Assembly (NCBI RefSeq): GCF_000022205.1 | Contig: NC_012029.1 | Coordinates: forward strand, 124,001-188,000 | Direction of reading: 5' to 3' | Length of the DNA: 64,000 nucleotides | Source of the DNA: Halorubrum lacusprofundi ATCC 49239 | GTDB lineage: Archaea > Halobacteriota > Halobacteria > Halobacteriales > Haloferacaceae | Shown: piece after piece, positions 32,012-41,221 of the stretch | Layout: each line of letters starts with the position of its first letter | Numbering within the stretch: the stretch's first letter is position 1 | Made by a program: the position numbers and the translations under genes | Notes under the pieces: generated by a model | The model's database searches: none | What the model was told of the DNA's origin: nothing | Seen by the model: the letters and a program-made list of their open reading frames with translations, nothing else

Positions 32012-35000
32012 ATGAGGCCGGACGACGAGCGCTACTTCGCTCAGATCGAAGACCGGCTCGACGAGGCGTGGGACGTGGCCGAGGCCGCCAAGGAGCAGGG
32101 TCACGACCCGAAACCGAAGATCGAGATCCCGATCGCCCGCGATATGGCCGACCGGGTCGAGAACATTCTCGGAATCGACGGGGTCGCGGAGCGCGTCCGC
32201 GAGTTGGAAGGCGAGATGTCCCGCGAGGAGGCGGCCCTCGAACTCGTCACCGACTTCGTCGAGGGGACCGTCGGCGACTACGACTCCCGGGCCGGCAAGG
32301 TCGAAGGCGCGGTCCGGACCGCGGTCGCGCTGCTCACCGAGGGGGTCGTCGCCGCGCCGATCGAGGGGATCGACCGGGTCGAGCTGCTGGAAAACGACGA
32401 CGGCACCGAATTCGTCAACGTCTACTACGCCGGTCCGATCCGGTCTGCGGGCGGGACCGCGCAGGCGCTGTCCGTGCTCGTCGCCGACTACGCCCGATCG
32501 TTGCTCGACATCGACGAGTACAAGCCGCGAGACGTAGAGGTCGAGCGCTACGCCGAGGAGATCTCGTTGTACGACAAGGAGACAGGCCTCCAGTACTCGC
32601 CGAAGGACAAGGAGTCGAAGTTCATCGCACAGCACATGCCCGTCATGCTCGACGGGGAAGCGACGGGCGACGAGGAGGTCTCCGGGTTCCGCGATCTGGA
32701 ACGCGTCGACACCAACTCCGCGCGCGGCGGGATGTGTCTCGTGGCCGCCGAAGGGATCGCGCTGAAGGCCCCGAAGATCCAGCGGTACACCCGCGACCTC
32801 GACGAGGTCGACTGGCCGTGGCTGCAAGATCTGATCGACGGAACGATCGGCAAGGACGGCGGCGGCGCGAGCGACGAGGCTCCCGAGAATGCCGGCGCAG
32901 AGGGAGACGACGACAGCGAGGACACCGCGGGCAACGAGAGCGACGGGGACGACGCGGATGATGCCGATTCGGAAACCGATGGCCCTGCTGGCCCCCTCCG
33001 TCCGAAGTCCTCACAGAAGTTCCTCCGGGACCTGATCGCAGGCCGTCCCGTCTTTACCCACCCGAGTGAGGCGGGTGGATTCCGACTTCGATACGGTCGC
33101 GCGCGCAACCACGGGTTCGCGACCGGCGGGGTCCACCCGGCGACCATGCACCTCGTCGACGACTTCCTCGCGGCGGGCACCCAGATCAAGACGGAGCGTC
33201 CGGGGAAAGCCCACGGGGTCATCCCCGTCGACTCCATCGAGGGGCCGACCGTGCGACTCGCGAACGGCGAGGTCCGGCGGATCGACGACCCTGAGGAGGC
33301 GAAGGAGATCCGGAACGGCGTCGAGAAAGTGCTCGATCTCGGCGAGTATCTCGTCAACTACGGCGAGTTCGTCGAGAACAACCACCCGCTCGCGCCCGCC
33401 TCGTACGTCTACGAGTGGTGGGTTCAGGAGTTTGAGACCGCCGGTGCCGACGTGCAGGCCATGCGGGACGACCCCCACGTCGACCTTGAACACCCCGATG
33501 TCGACGAGGCGCTCGCGTGGGCGCGCGAGTACGACTGTCCGCTTCACCCGGAGTACACGTACCTCTGGCACGACGTGTCGGTCGATGCGTTCGAGGCGCT
33601 CGCAGATGCGGTTGCCGCCGGCGACGTGGTCGAGGGCGTCCTCGCGATCGAGCGCACGGAGACGACGCAGCACGCGCTGGAGTCGCTGCTGGTCCAACAC
33701 GTCGCGACGCCGGACGCGCTCCGGATCCCCACGTGGCGCCCGCTGGCGCGGTCGCTCGGAATCGACGACGGGCTCCGAAAGACGTGGAGCGCGGACGACC
33801 TCTCGGCGGCGGCCCGCGAGTGGGATGACGGTGAGAACGCGGTGAAAGCCATCAACGAAGTCGCTCCCTTCGAGATTCGCGAGCGGGCGCCGACCCGGAT
33901 CGGCAACCGGATGGGCCGCCCGGAGAAGTCGGAGAGCCGTGACCTCTCGCCGGCGGTCCACACCCTGTTCCCGATCAACGAGGCCGGCGGCCCCCAGCGC
34001 GACGTGGCGGAGGCCGCGGGGACGATGGACGACTCGGGCCACCGAGGGCGGCTGGACCTGGAGGTCTCCGACCGGGTGTGCCCCGACTGTGGCGAGCACA
34101 CGTACCGGGCGCAGTGCCCGGACTGCGGGGTCCACACCGACCTCCACTACGAGTGCGGCGACTGCGGCACCGTCTGCGAGCCCGACGAGGCCGGCCGCGT
34201 CGAGTGCCCGCGCTGCGAGTGGGAGGTGACGGCGGCGACCTACCAGGAGGTCGACCTCAACGACGCGTACCGCTCCGCGCTGGAGACCGTCGGCGAGCGG
34301 GAATCCGCCTTCGAGATTCTGAAGGGCGTTCAGGGGCTCACCTCGCGGAACAAGACCCCCGAGCCGATCGAGAAGGGGGTCCTCCGCGCGAAAAATGGTG
34401 TCACATCGTTCAAGGACGGCACCGTCAGGTACGACATGACCGACCTCCCGGTCACGTCGGTCCGCGCCGAGGAGCTCGACATCACCGCCGACCACCTCCG
34501 AGAGATCGGTTACGAGACAGATATCGACGGCGAACCCCTGCGCCACGACGATCAACTGGTGGAGCTTCGGGTGCAGGACATCGTCCTCTCCGACGGCGCT
34601 GCCGAGCACATGCTCAAGACTGCGGGCTTCGTCGACGACCTCTTAGAGCAGTTCTACGGGCTCGACCGCTTCTACGAGTTCAACGAGCGCGACGACCTCG
34701 TCGGCGAGCTCGTCTTCGGGATGGCGCCGCACACGAGCGCCGCAACTGTCGGGAGAGTGGTGGGTTTCACGTCGGCCGCCGTGGGATACGCTCATCCGTA
34801 CTTTCACGCCGCCAAGCGGCGCAACTGCTTCCACCCGGAGACGGAGATTGAGTATCGAGACGACGCAGGGTGGCACCGCGAGACCATCGAGAAATTCGTT
34901 GAGGAGCGACTGAATGATCCCCAGACCGACGACTTCGGAACACTCGTCAACGAACTCGATGGCAACGTCGAGGTTCCTTCGATCGACGAACACGGAAACA

Positions 35001-36112
35001 AGTCGACACAGCCGGTGACTGCCGTCTCGAAACACCTGAGTCAGGACCATCTCGTCCAGGTCGAGACCCAGCGCGGACGTTCGATTCGCGTGACACCCGA
35101 CCACACGATGCTGCGAGTCGCGGATGGAGGCGTTCAAAAGGTCGCTGCAAACGAACTGGAGATCGGCGATTCGGTCCCGACGACAACTCTTCGTCACGAG
35201 ATGTCGGTGGGCGCTACTGTCGACGTGACGACGGACGGGGGGATCGAGGCGGACACAGTTGCCTCGGTCGATTTCCTCGAAAGCGACATCGAACACACTT
35301 ACAATCTCACAGTCGCCGAGACGCACACGCTCGCGGCGAACGATTTACTGGTCGCTCAGTGTGACGGAGACGAGGATTGCGTTATGCTCCTCATGGACGG
35401 ACTTCTCAACTTCTCGAAGACGTTCTTACCGGACCAACGCGGCGGTCGTATGGACGCGCCCCTCGTGATGTCCTCGCGGATCGACCCGTCGGAGATCGAC
35501 GACGAGGCGCACAACGTCGACATCGCGCGGGAGTACCCTCGCGAGTTCTACGACGCGACGCTGGAGATGGCCGATCCGGAGTCGGTCGAGGACCTGATTC
35601 AGATCGGCGAGGACACGCTCGGGACCGACGAGGAGTACCACGGGTTCGGCCACACCCACGACACGACGGACATCGCGATGGGACCCGATCTGTCGGCGTA
35701 CAAGACGCTCGGCGACATGATGGAGAAGATGGACGCCCAGCTGGAGCTGGCCCGGAAGCTGCGCGCGGTCGACGAGACGGACGTGGCCGAGCGCGTGATC
35801 GAGTACCACTTCCTGCCGGACATCATCGGGAACCTCCGGGCGTTCTCGCGGCAGAAGACGCGGTGTCTCGACTGCGGCGAGAAGTACCGACGGATGCCGC
35901 TATCTGGCGACTGCCGCGAGTGCGGCGGGCGGGTGAACCTCACCGTCCACGAGGGGTCGGTGAGCAAGTACGTCGACACGGCGATCGAGGTCGCCGATCG
36001 GTTCGGCTGCCGGCCCTACACGAAACAGCGGTTGAAGGTGTTAGACCAGTCGCTGGAGTCGATCTTCGAGGACGACACCAACAAGCAGTCGGGTATCGCG
36101 GACTTCATGTGA
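32012..36112 (+). CDS. polC: DNA polymerase D large subunit DP2 with mini-intein
   Basis: 1366 residues including a 178-residue intein; the mature protein is about 1188. It is the catalytic subunit of archaeal family D polymerase, working with the DP1 exonuclease subunit (not in this window). Visible features: N-terminal YYAGPIRSAGGTAQALSVLV, an acidic disordered insert (about residues 285-330, nearly all Asp, Glu, Gly) of the haloarchaeal type, and a zinc-finger group CPDCGEHTY...CPDCGVHTD...CGDCGTVC...CPRCEWEV at about 689-735. The active-site loop CDGDEDCVMLLMDGLLNFSK follows the intein, and a second zinc site CLDCGEKY...CRECGGRV lies at about 1287. The catalytic Asp pair is intact after splicing. 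Confidence 0.95.
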   Translation: MRPDDERYFAQIEDRLDEAWDVAEAAKEQGHDPKPKIEIPIARDMADRVENILGIDGVAERVRELEGEMSREEAALELVTDFVEGTVGDYDSRAGKVEGAVRTAVALLTEGVVAAPIEGIDRVELLENDDGTEFVNVYYAGPIRSAGGTAQALSVLVADYARSLLDIDEYKPRDVEVERYAEEISLYDKETGLQYSPKDKESKFIAQHMPVMLDGEATGDEEVSGFRDLERVDTNSARGGMCLVAAEGIALKAPKIQRYTRDLDEVDWPWLQDLIDGTIGKDGGGASDEAPENAGAEGDDDSEDTAGNESDGDDADDADSETDGPAGPLRPKSSQKFLRDLIAGRPVFTHPSEAGGFRLRYGRARNHGFATGGVHPATMHLVDDFLAAGTQIKTERPGKAHGVIPVDSIEGPTVRLANGEVRRIDDPEEAKEIRNGVEKVLDLGEYLVNYGEFVENNHPLAPASYVYEWWVQEFETAGADVQAMRDDPHVDLEHPDVDEALAWAREYDCPLHPEYTYLWHDVSVDAFEALADAVAAGDVVEGVLAIERTETTQHALESLLVQHVATPDALRIPTWRPLARSLGIDDGLRKTWSADDLSAAAREWDDGENAVKAINEVAPFEIRERAPTRIGNRMGRPEKSESRDLSPAVHTLFPINEAGGPQRDVAEAAGTMDDSGHRGRLDLEVSDRVCPDCGEHTYRAQCPDCGVHTDLHYECGDCGTVCEPDEAGRVECPRCEWEVTAATYQEVDLNDAYRSALETVGERESAFEILKGVQGLTSRNKTPEPIEKGVLRAKNGVTSFKDGTVRYDMTDLPVTSVRAEELDITADHLREIGYETDIDGEPLRHDDQLVELRVQDIVLSDGAAEHMLKTAGFVDDLLEQFYGLDRFYEFNERDDLVGELVFGMAPHTSAATVGRVVGFTSAAVGYAHPYFHAAKRRNCFHPETEIEYRDDAGWHRETIEKFVEERLNDPQTDDFGTLVNELDGNVEVPSIDEHGNKSTQPVTAVSKHLSQDHLVQVETQRGRSIRVTPDHTMLRVADGGVQKVAANELEIGDSVPTTTLRHEMSVGATVDVTTDGGIEADTVASVDFLESDIEHTYNLTVAETHTLAANDLLVAQCDGDEDCVMLLMDGLLNFSKTFLPDQRGGRMDAPLVMSSRIDPSEIDDEAHNVDIAREYPREFYDATLEMADPESVEDLIQIGEDTLGTDEEYHGFGHTHDTTDIAMGPDLSAYKTLGDMMEKMDAQLELARKLRAVDETDVAERVIEYHFLPDIIGNLRAFSRQKTRCLDCGEKYRRMPLSGDCRECGGRVNLTVHEGSVSKYVDTAIEVADRFGCRPYTKQRLKVLDQSLESIFEDDTNKQSGIADFM
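34826..35359 (+). other. Mini-intein in DP2 active site, Gln at C-terminus
   Basis: 178 residues (DP2 residues 939-1116), in frame. It splits KRRN from CDGDED, the catalytic loop. The N-splice block starts CFHPETEIEYRDDAGWH (Cys1). Block B is RGRSIRVTPDHTML with the TxxH motif. Block F is DIEHTYNLTVAETHTLAAND. The last residues are LLVAQ, followed by Cys+1, so terminal Gln replaces the usual Asn and Ala replaces the penultimate His. There is no room for a homing endonuclease. Gln-terminal Pol-II inteins that splice are known from Pyrococcus and Halobacterium at this site, so splicing is likely. Confidence 0.92.
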
Positions 36113-36173
36113 GGGATCGGGCTCGGAACGTGGTTATTGAGGCGTTTTAAGCGGTGGTCGGTTCTGTCGACCG

Positions 36174-36545
36174 TTTATAAGTAATTGATCTCGTTCTGAC
36201 GGCGAATGTCTCCAAAGCCCCAGCCGCTCGCCTATAACTGATTGAAAGATCTCCGAGGAACACCTCCAAAGCCCCAGCAGCGAGGCCGGCGCACGCTCGT
36301 TGCGCTCCTCACTCGCGTTGCTCGCTGCGGTGCTTACGTCGCCTGCGCCGGCCTCGCTGCTGCCCCTTTGAATCCCACCCCGCCCCGCACAGTACCGTAC
36401 CTCACGCCTCTCCAGCCTCGCCGCTCACTTGGGGCTCCCTTCGGTCGCCCGCGTCGCTCGCGGCGTCCCTCGTGCGACGCTCCTCGCGCCCAGTGGGCGC
36501 TCGGAGGCGCGCGCCACCGCTGCTGTCGTCCTATCCGTTTATAAG
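36174..36545 (+). repeat. TTTATAA-bounded hairpin element, copy C
   Basis: Fills the gap between polC and the convergent KDPG aldolase gene; no gene inside. Two head units, at 36174 (TTTATAAG...CTCCAAAGCCCCAGCCG) and 36231 (CCTATAAC...CTCCAAAGCCCCAGC). The main hairpin has arms AGCAGCGAGGCCGGCGCA (36276-36293) and TGCGCCGGCCTCGCTGCT (36344-36361) around a 50-nt loop. A C-rich spacer, a CGCCGC...GCGGCG stem and a third hairpin GCGCCC-AGT-GGGCGC (36486-36500) follow. It ends at TTTATAAG 36538-36545, 13 nt from the aldolase stop codon. Confidence 0.85.
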
Positions 36546-36557
36546 GAGATCGCCGCT

Positions 36558-37202
36558 TCAGTCGTCGCCGCGCGCGTCCTCAACCACTTGCACGAACTGG
36601 CGGGCGGTCTCGGTGATCGACTCGTAGTCGCCGCGCGCGGCCGCGTCGTAGTCGACGAGGGCGCCGCCCGCGCCGACCGCGAACGCGCCGGCGTCGATGT
36701 AGTCTGCGGCGTTGTCGGGGCCCACGCCGCCGGTCGGCATCATCGGGATCTGGCCGAGCGGCCCCTTCATCGCGCCGAGGTGGGCCGGCCCGACGGTCTT
36801 CGCAGGAAACACCTTCACGAAGTCGGCACCGGCCTCGTAGCCGCGGATTGCCTCGGTCGGCGTCATCACGCCGGGGGCGCTGACGGCGCCGTAGCGGTTG
36901 CACGTCTCGATCACGTCCTCGTGGAGGCTCGGCGAGACGACGAACTCCGCGCCGGCCATCAGCGTCGTTCTGGCGGTCTCGCTGTCGAGGACCGTCCCGG
37001 TGCCCACGACGACCTCGTCGTCGAAGGAACCCGCAACCTCGCTGAGCTTCTCGGCGACATTCGGCGTGTCCGCGGTGATCTCAACGGCGGTGACACCGCC
37101 GTCGCGTAGCGCCTCCGTGATCTCGATCAGCTGGTCCGCTTCGACCCCGCGCAGCACCGCGACGACGCCGCTGTCGACGAGCCGTGAGAGCGTCTCGTTC
37201 AT
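36558..37202 (-). CDS. 2-dehydro-3-deoxy-phosphogluconate (KDPG) aldolase, bacterial Eda type
   Basis: 214 residues from the ATG at 37202. A TATA-like ATTTAAGTG about 20-28 nt upstream and the family-like MNETLSRLVDSGVVAVLRG support this start over one 8 codons earlier. TIM-barrel aldolase of the Eda class: the Schiff-base Lys is in GADFVKVFPAKT (Lys130), the phosphate loop in PTGGVGPDNAADYIDAGA, and EITADTPN carries the conserved Glu. It cleaves KDPG to pyruvate and glyceraldehyde 3-phosphate, the last step of the semi-phosphorylative Entner-Doudoroff route used by haloarchaea. No kdgK or gad gene nearby. Confidence 0.9.
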   Translation of the reverse strand: MNETLSRLVDSGVVAVLRGVEADQLIEITEALRDGGVTAVEITADTPNVAEKLSEVAGSFDDEVVVGTGTVLDSETARTTLMAGAEFVVSPSLHEDVIETCNRYGAVSAPGVMTPTEAIRGYEAGADFVKVFPAKTVGPAHLGAMKGPLGQIPMMPTGGVGPDNAADYIDAGAFAVGAGGALVDYDAAARGDYESITETARQFVQVVEDARGDD

Positions 37203-37416
37203 ACGCTCCTGTTTCCGAGGGATCACTTAAATGGACGCGGATGCGCACGGGGGCGCTCACCGACCGTGTTATTTTTATCGTGACACCTCCGACCGTGATA
37301 CTTCTGATCGTGCGACCGATCGACACGAAAACGGCGGCGATCGCGGGCCGACCCGGTCGAAACGGCCGAGACGAAACACTACCCTTTTGACCCTCCTTTC
37401 GGTAACAAACGGTATA

Positions 37417-39606
37417 ATGGGCCGACGAAAGAAGATCGTTCAAGAGTGTGAGCGGCTGATGGATGAGCCGGATAACATCCGGAACATCGCCATCGCCGCC
37501 CACGTCGACCACGGGAAGACGACGCTCTCCGACAACCTGCTGGCCGGTGCCGGCATGATCTCCCAGGACACCGCGGGCGAGCAGCTCGCGATGGACACGA
37601 AGGAGGACGAGCAGGAGCGCGGCATCACCATCGACGCGGCGAACGTTTCGATGACCCACGAGTACGAGGACACCAACCACCTCATCAACCTCATCGACAC
37701 GCCGGGCCACGTCGACTTCGGCGGCGATGTCACCCGTGCGATGCGCGCGGTCGACGGCGCCTTAGTGGTCGTCGACGCCGTCGAGGGCGCGATGCCCCAG
37801 ACCGAGACGGTGCTCCGGCAGGCGCTCCGCGAGGGCGTGAAGCCGGCGCTGTTCATCAACAAGGTCGACCGCCTTATCTCCGAGCTTCAGGAGGGGCCAC
37901 AGGAGATGCAGGAGCGGCTGATGTCCGTCATCGCCGACGTCAACGAGCTCATTCGCGGAATGGCCGAGAACATGGACGACATCCCCGAGGACTGGACCGT
38001 CTCCGTCGAGGACGGAACGGTCGGGTTCGGCTCCGCGCTGTACAAGTGGGGCGTCTCGATGCCGTCGATGCAGCGGACCGGCATGGACTTCGGCGACATC
38101 ATGGACCTCGAACAGAACGACAAACGCGACGAGCTCCACGAGCGGACGCCGCTTTCGGACGTCGTGCTCGATATGGTCTGTGAGCACTTCCCGAACCCGG
38201 TCGACGCCCAGCCCCGTCGTGTCCCGCGTATCTGGCGCGGCGACGCGGAGAGCGAGCTGGCCGACACGATGCGGATGGTCAACGAGGACGGCGAGGTCGT
38301 CTTCATGGTCACCGACATCTCCATGGACCCGCACGCGGGCGAGATCGCGACGGGCCGCGTCTTCTCCGGGACGCTGGAGAAGGGCCAAGAGCTGTACGTC
38401 TCCGGTACTGCGGGCAAGAACCGGATCCAGAGCGTTGGGCTCTTCATGGGGTCCGAGCGCGAGGAAGTGGACCGCGTTCCGGCCGGGAACATCGCGTCCG
38501 TCACCGGCCTGCGCGACGCCATCGCAGGCTCCACCGTCTCTTCCGTGGAGATGACGCCGTTCGAGTCGATCGAGCACATCTCCGAGCCGGTCATCACGAA
38601 GTCCGTCGAGGCGCAGAACATGGACGACCTGCCGAAGCTCATCGAGACGCTCCAGCAGGTCGCCAAGGAGGACCCGACGATCCAGATCGAGATCAACGAG
38701 GACACGGGCGAGCACCTCATCAGCGGGCAGGGCGAGCTCCACCTCGAAGTGATCACCCAGCGGATCCGCGACAACCAGGGCATTCCGGTCATCACCGGCG
38801 AACCGATCGTGGTCTTCCGCGAGCAGCCCCAGGAGGCCTCCCGCGAGGTTGAGGGGCAGTCGCCGAACCGCCACAACAAGTTCTACCTCACCGTCGAGCC
38901 GATGGCTCAGGAGATCGTTGACGCCATCCAGCTCGGCGAGGTTTCGATGGACATGCCCGAACTGGAGCGCCGCGAGGCGCTGCAGGAGGCCGGCATGGAC
39001 AAGGACACGTCCCAGAACGTCGAGGACATCCACCGAACCAACATCCTCATCGACGACACGAAGGGGATTCAGCACCTCAACGAGACGATGGAGCTCGTCT
39101 TGGAGGGGCTTCAGGAGGCCCTCGATGACGGGCCGCTCGCCGCTGAGCCCGTTCAGGGGTCGCTGTTCCGCTTACACGACGCGAAGCTCCACGAGGACAC
39201 CATCCACCGCGGTCCCGCGCAGGTTATTCCCGCGGTCCGCAACGCGGTCCACCGCTCGCTGATCGACGGCGAGGTCCGCCTGCTGGAGCCGATTCAGGAC
39301 GTTCGTATCGACGTTCCCTCGGAGCACATGGGCGCGGCGTCCGGCGAGATTCAGGGTCGCCGTGGCCGCGTCGACGACATGTATCAGGAGGGCGACCTCA
39401 TGGTTGTCGAGGGCATCGCGCCCGTCGAGGAGATGATCGGGTTCTCCTCTGACATCCGCTCGGCCACTGAAGGCCGCGCCTCGTGGAACACCGAGAACGC
39501 GGGCTTCCGCGTGCTCGTCGATAATCTCCAGCGCGAGAAGATTATGGAGATCCGCGAGCGCAAGGGCATGAAGCTGGAACTGCCGCAGTCGATCGACTAC
39601 TTCTAA
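37417..39606 (+). CDS. Translation elongation factor 2 (aEF-2)
   Basis: 729 residues from the ATG at 37417, the usual length. It is the GTPase that drives ribosome translocation. P-loop AHVDHGKT near residue 25, switch [18 protein letters not shown] and a diphthamide site near the C-terminus in [16 protein letters not shown], where the His of IHRGPAQ is the modified residue. The C-terminal LPQSIDYF matches archaeal EF-2. The upstream frame to 37231 overlaps the promoter and is not used. The leader CCTTTCGGTAACAAACGGTATA may hold the promoter. It stands apart from aEF-1A 2.8 kb away, rather than in one str operon. Confidence 0.95.
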   Translation: MGRRKKIVQECERLMDEPDNIRNIAIAAHVDHGKTTLSDNLLAGAGMISQDTAGEQLAMDTKEDEQERGITIDAANVSMTHEYEDTNHLINLIDTPGHVDFGGDVTRAMRAVDGALVVVDAVEGAMPQTETVLRQALREGVKPALFINKVDRLISELQEGPQEMQERLMSVIADVNELIRGMAENMDDIPEDWTVSVEDGTVGFGSALYKWGVSMPSMQRTGMDFGDIMDLEQNDKRDELHERTPLSDVVLDMVCEHFPNPVDAQPRRVPRIWRGDAESELADTMRMVNEDGEVVFMVTDISMDPHAGEIATGRVFSGTLEKGQELYVSGTAGKNRIQSVGLFMGSEREEVDRVPAGNIASVTGLRDAIAGSTVSSVEMTPFESIEHISEPVITKSVEAQNMDDLPKLIETLQQVAKEDPTIQIEINEDTGEHLISGQGELHLEVITQRIRDNQGIPVITGEPIVVFREQPQEASREVEGQSPNRHNKFYLTVEPMAQEIVDAIQLGEVSMDMPELERREALQEAGMDKDTSQNVEDIHRTNILIDDTKGIQHLNETMELVLEGLQEALDDGPLAAEPVQGSLFRLHDAKLHEDTIHRGPAQVIPAVRNAVHRSLIDGEVRLLEPIQDVRIDVPSEHMGAASGEIQGRRGRVDDMYQEGDLMVVEGIAPVEEMIGFSSDIRSATEGRASWNTENAGFRVLVDNLQREKIMEIRERKGMKLELPQSIDYF

Positions 39607-39630
39607 GTCGACGACGCGGTCCGCGGTTGC

Positions 39631-39672
39631 GGTTTTCTGCGGTCTCTCTCTCCCGATTCTTTCGCTCTTTCT
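39631..39672 (+). terminator. Pyrimidine-rich putative terminator after aEF-2
   Basis: GGTTTTCTGCGGTCTCTCTC and then CGATTCTTTCGCTCTTTCTG follow the aEF-2 stop codon by about 25 nt. Archaeal RNA polymerase ends at T-runs without needing a hairpin, so this stretch is a plausible end for the highly expressed aEF-2 transcript, facing the convergent DUF3592 gene. Confidence 0.4.
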
Positions 39673-39678
39673 GCCCCG

Positions 39679-40173
39679 TCAGCCACGGGTCCGCTTGACC
39701 GCCGACGAACCGCCGACGAGCACGAAGAAGAGCCCGATCGTGATCGCGAGCAGCGGCGCACTCGACGTGCGGTGTTTCAAGAATCCTGCGTCCGGATCCG
39801 ACGGATCGACGTACGCGGTGGCGGACTCGTCGACGGCGTATTCTTCGACCACCGAACGGGCCGTTGACTCGGTGTCGTAGTTCGTCGAAATCGTCGACGG
39901 GAACACGTTCGTGCTCGCGTACGCGGTCCCTTCGTATTCGTAGGTGAAGCGCACTGTCGGGCGGTAGCTCACGTCTGTGCTGCTTCCGGCCGAGGTCGAT
40001 TCGATGTCGAGATCGGTGATCGTGGCGTCGACCTCGACGGCGTCTTCCACGGCGTTCGATTGCTGGGTGTAGTCGTACGCGCCGTACCCGGTCGCCGCGA
40101 GTCCGATCACCAGCATGAGAACTGCACCCCGGACTGTGCTCGGACCGCTGATCGTGAGTCCGTCATCTCCCAT
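39679..40173 (-). CDS. DUF3592-type membrane protein
   Basis: 164 residues with two membrane segments: residues about 15-35 and 135-155. The outside part between them, with YRPTVRFTYEYEGTAYAST, TARSVVEEYAVDESATAYVDP and SDPDAGFL, is the DUF3592 pattern. The function of the family is unknown; it is often near stress or envelope genes. Convergent with aEF-2, and its start at 40173 is about 275 nt from the Thr-rich leader ORF. That gap (40174-40448) holds the promoter elements described at 40376-40423. Confidence 0.8.
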   Translation of the reverse strand: MGDDGLTISGPSTVRGAVLMLVIGLAATGYGAYDYTQQSNAVEDAVEVDATITDLDIESTSAGSSTDVSYRPTVRFTYEYEGTAYASTNVFPSTISTNYDTESTARSVVEEYAVDESATAYVDPSDPDAGFLKHRTSSAPLLAITIGLFFVLVGGSSAVKRTRG

Positions 40174-40375
40174 TTACGACGTCACCTCGGAGGGGAGAGA
40201 GGCGGTTTCGTGGGAGCGCTCGCGTCGAAACTGTCGACGAACCGTCTGGAGGATTTTCACACCGTCGTGACACGCCCTCGACACATAATTGTGCGGTTGT
40301 CCCTTCACTCACTTACTGTTCGATCCTCAATCGGTTCTGCGCTGCCCGCTATTCGCCCCAAACCGTGTGCCGCGT

Positions 40376-40423
40376 TGGCAGGCTCGATAGCGAGGCAACG
40401 CCTGCCATCGCCGAAGGCTTATA
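40376..40423 (+). promoter_or_regulatory. Inverted repeat and TATA box of the homoserine dehydrogenase operon
   Basis: TGGCAGGC (40376-40383) and GCCTGCCA (40400-40407) form an 8-bp inverted repeat with 16 nt between. It ends 11 nt before the TATA-like CTTATACC (40418-40425). The TATA centre lies 27-28 nt before the ATG at 40449, so transcription should start at or just before that codon. The inverted repeat is in the right place for a regulator or as an upstream promoter element. Confidence 0.55.
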
Positions 40424-40448
40424 CCGGATCCACCGACTCGTTTCGGGT

Positions 40449-40610
40449 ATGCAGACGGGCACGACTCCCGCTCGGCGCATCGCGACGGAGCCAGCAAGCG
40501 GCCGCTCCGCGCCGCCGACAGGACCGTGCCGGACCGTCCCGTCGACGGGAACCCTCGGAACCTCGTCCGCCGTGACGGCGACCGTTTCCGGTGTGGGGGT
40601 GGCCGCGTGA
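40449..40610 (+). CDS. Thr-rich small ORF heading the hom operon, possible leader peptide
   Basis: 53 residues; 11 of them Thr (21%), starting MQTGTTPARRIATEP. Its ATG sits at the predicted transcription start (TATA at 40418-40425), so ribosomes should translate it as the first, leaderless cistron. Its TGA overlaps the GTG of the ACT-domain gene in GTGA (40607-40610), and that gene overlaps the homoserine dehydrogenase gene the same way. A Thr-rich leader before a threonine-pathway operon suggests a translation-based control on Thr supply, as in bacterial attenuators. This is an inference; archaeal examples are little known. An ordinary small protein remains possible. Confidence 0.55.
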   Translation: MQTGTTPARRIATEPASGRSAPPTGPCRTVPSTGTLGTSSAVTATVSGVGVAA

Positions 40611-41221
40611 GCGACGGTCGCGACGGGGCTCCCGAGGAACGGGACGACGCTGGCGACGGTGAGTCCGTCGACGGTGCCGCCTCGCTAGACGGTGGTCACG
40701 CCTCGGCGACGCCGTCGACGCATACGGTGCGGCTCGAACTCGTCGACGAGCCCGGACAGCTGCTCGCCGCGCTCCACCCGATCGCCGACAACGGGGGGAA
40801 CCTCCTCTCCATCTACCACGAGCGGGGGAACAAGACCCCCCGTGGTCGGATCCCGGTCGAGGTCGACTTCGAGGCAACCCCGGAGCGCTTCGAGGGGATC
40901 GTCGAGGCCCTCCGGAGCGAGGGTGTGAACGTGATGCAGGCGGGGACGGAGCGGTACGCCGAGGAGGTGACGCTACTTCTCTTCGGTCACCTCATCGACA
41001 CGGACCTGTCGGACACGCTCTCGCGGATCGAGGCCTGCGAGTCGGCGTCCGTCGCCGACGTGTCGCTGGCGGCACCACAGGGGACCGAGGAGGTGTCAAG
41101 CGCCCGGCTTCGCCTGGAGGCCCGCGCCGGAGAGACGGAGACGGCGCTTGCGGCGGTCCGGGAACTGGCCGCTGAGAAGAACCTCCGTCTGGTCGAGCCG
41201 CTCACGGGGGTGGAGGCGTGA
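40607..41221 (+). CDS. ACT-domain regulatory protein, partner of homoserine dehydrogenase
   Basis: 204 residues from the GTG at 40607, in four-base overlap with the small ORF before it and the dehydrogenase after it. After a Gly/Asp-rich start, residues about 35-110 form an ACT domain (HTVRLELVDEPGQLLAALHP, GGNLLSIYHERGNK). A second ACT-like half follows (about 115-200). ACT domains bind amino acids, so this protein probably senses Thr or Met and controls the dehydrogenase, replacing the ACT domain that bacterial homoserine dehydrogenases carry at their C-terminus. Direct binding is inferred from gene fusion logic and context. Confidence 0.85.
   Translation: MSDGRDGAPEERDDAGDGESVDGAASLDGGHASATPSTHTVRLELVDEPGQLLAALHPIADNGGNLLSIYHERGNKTPRGRIPVEVDFEATPERFEGIVEALRSEGVNVMQAGTERYAEEVTLLLFGHLIDTDLSDTLSRIEACESASVADVSLAAPQGTEEVSSARLRLEARAGETETALAAVRELAAEKNLRLVEPLTGVEA

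Noticed and set aside
32012-36112. polC as an interrupted or broken gene
   Set aside because: The insertion is in frame and has intein blocks A, B, F and G, so it is removed at protein level.
40365-40448. Longer start for the Thr-rich ORF
   Set aside because: The upstream part lies before the TATA box and so would not be in the transcript.
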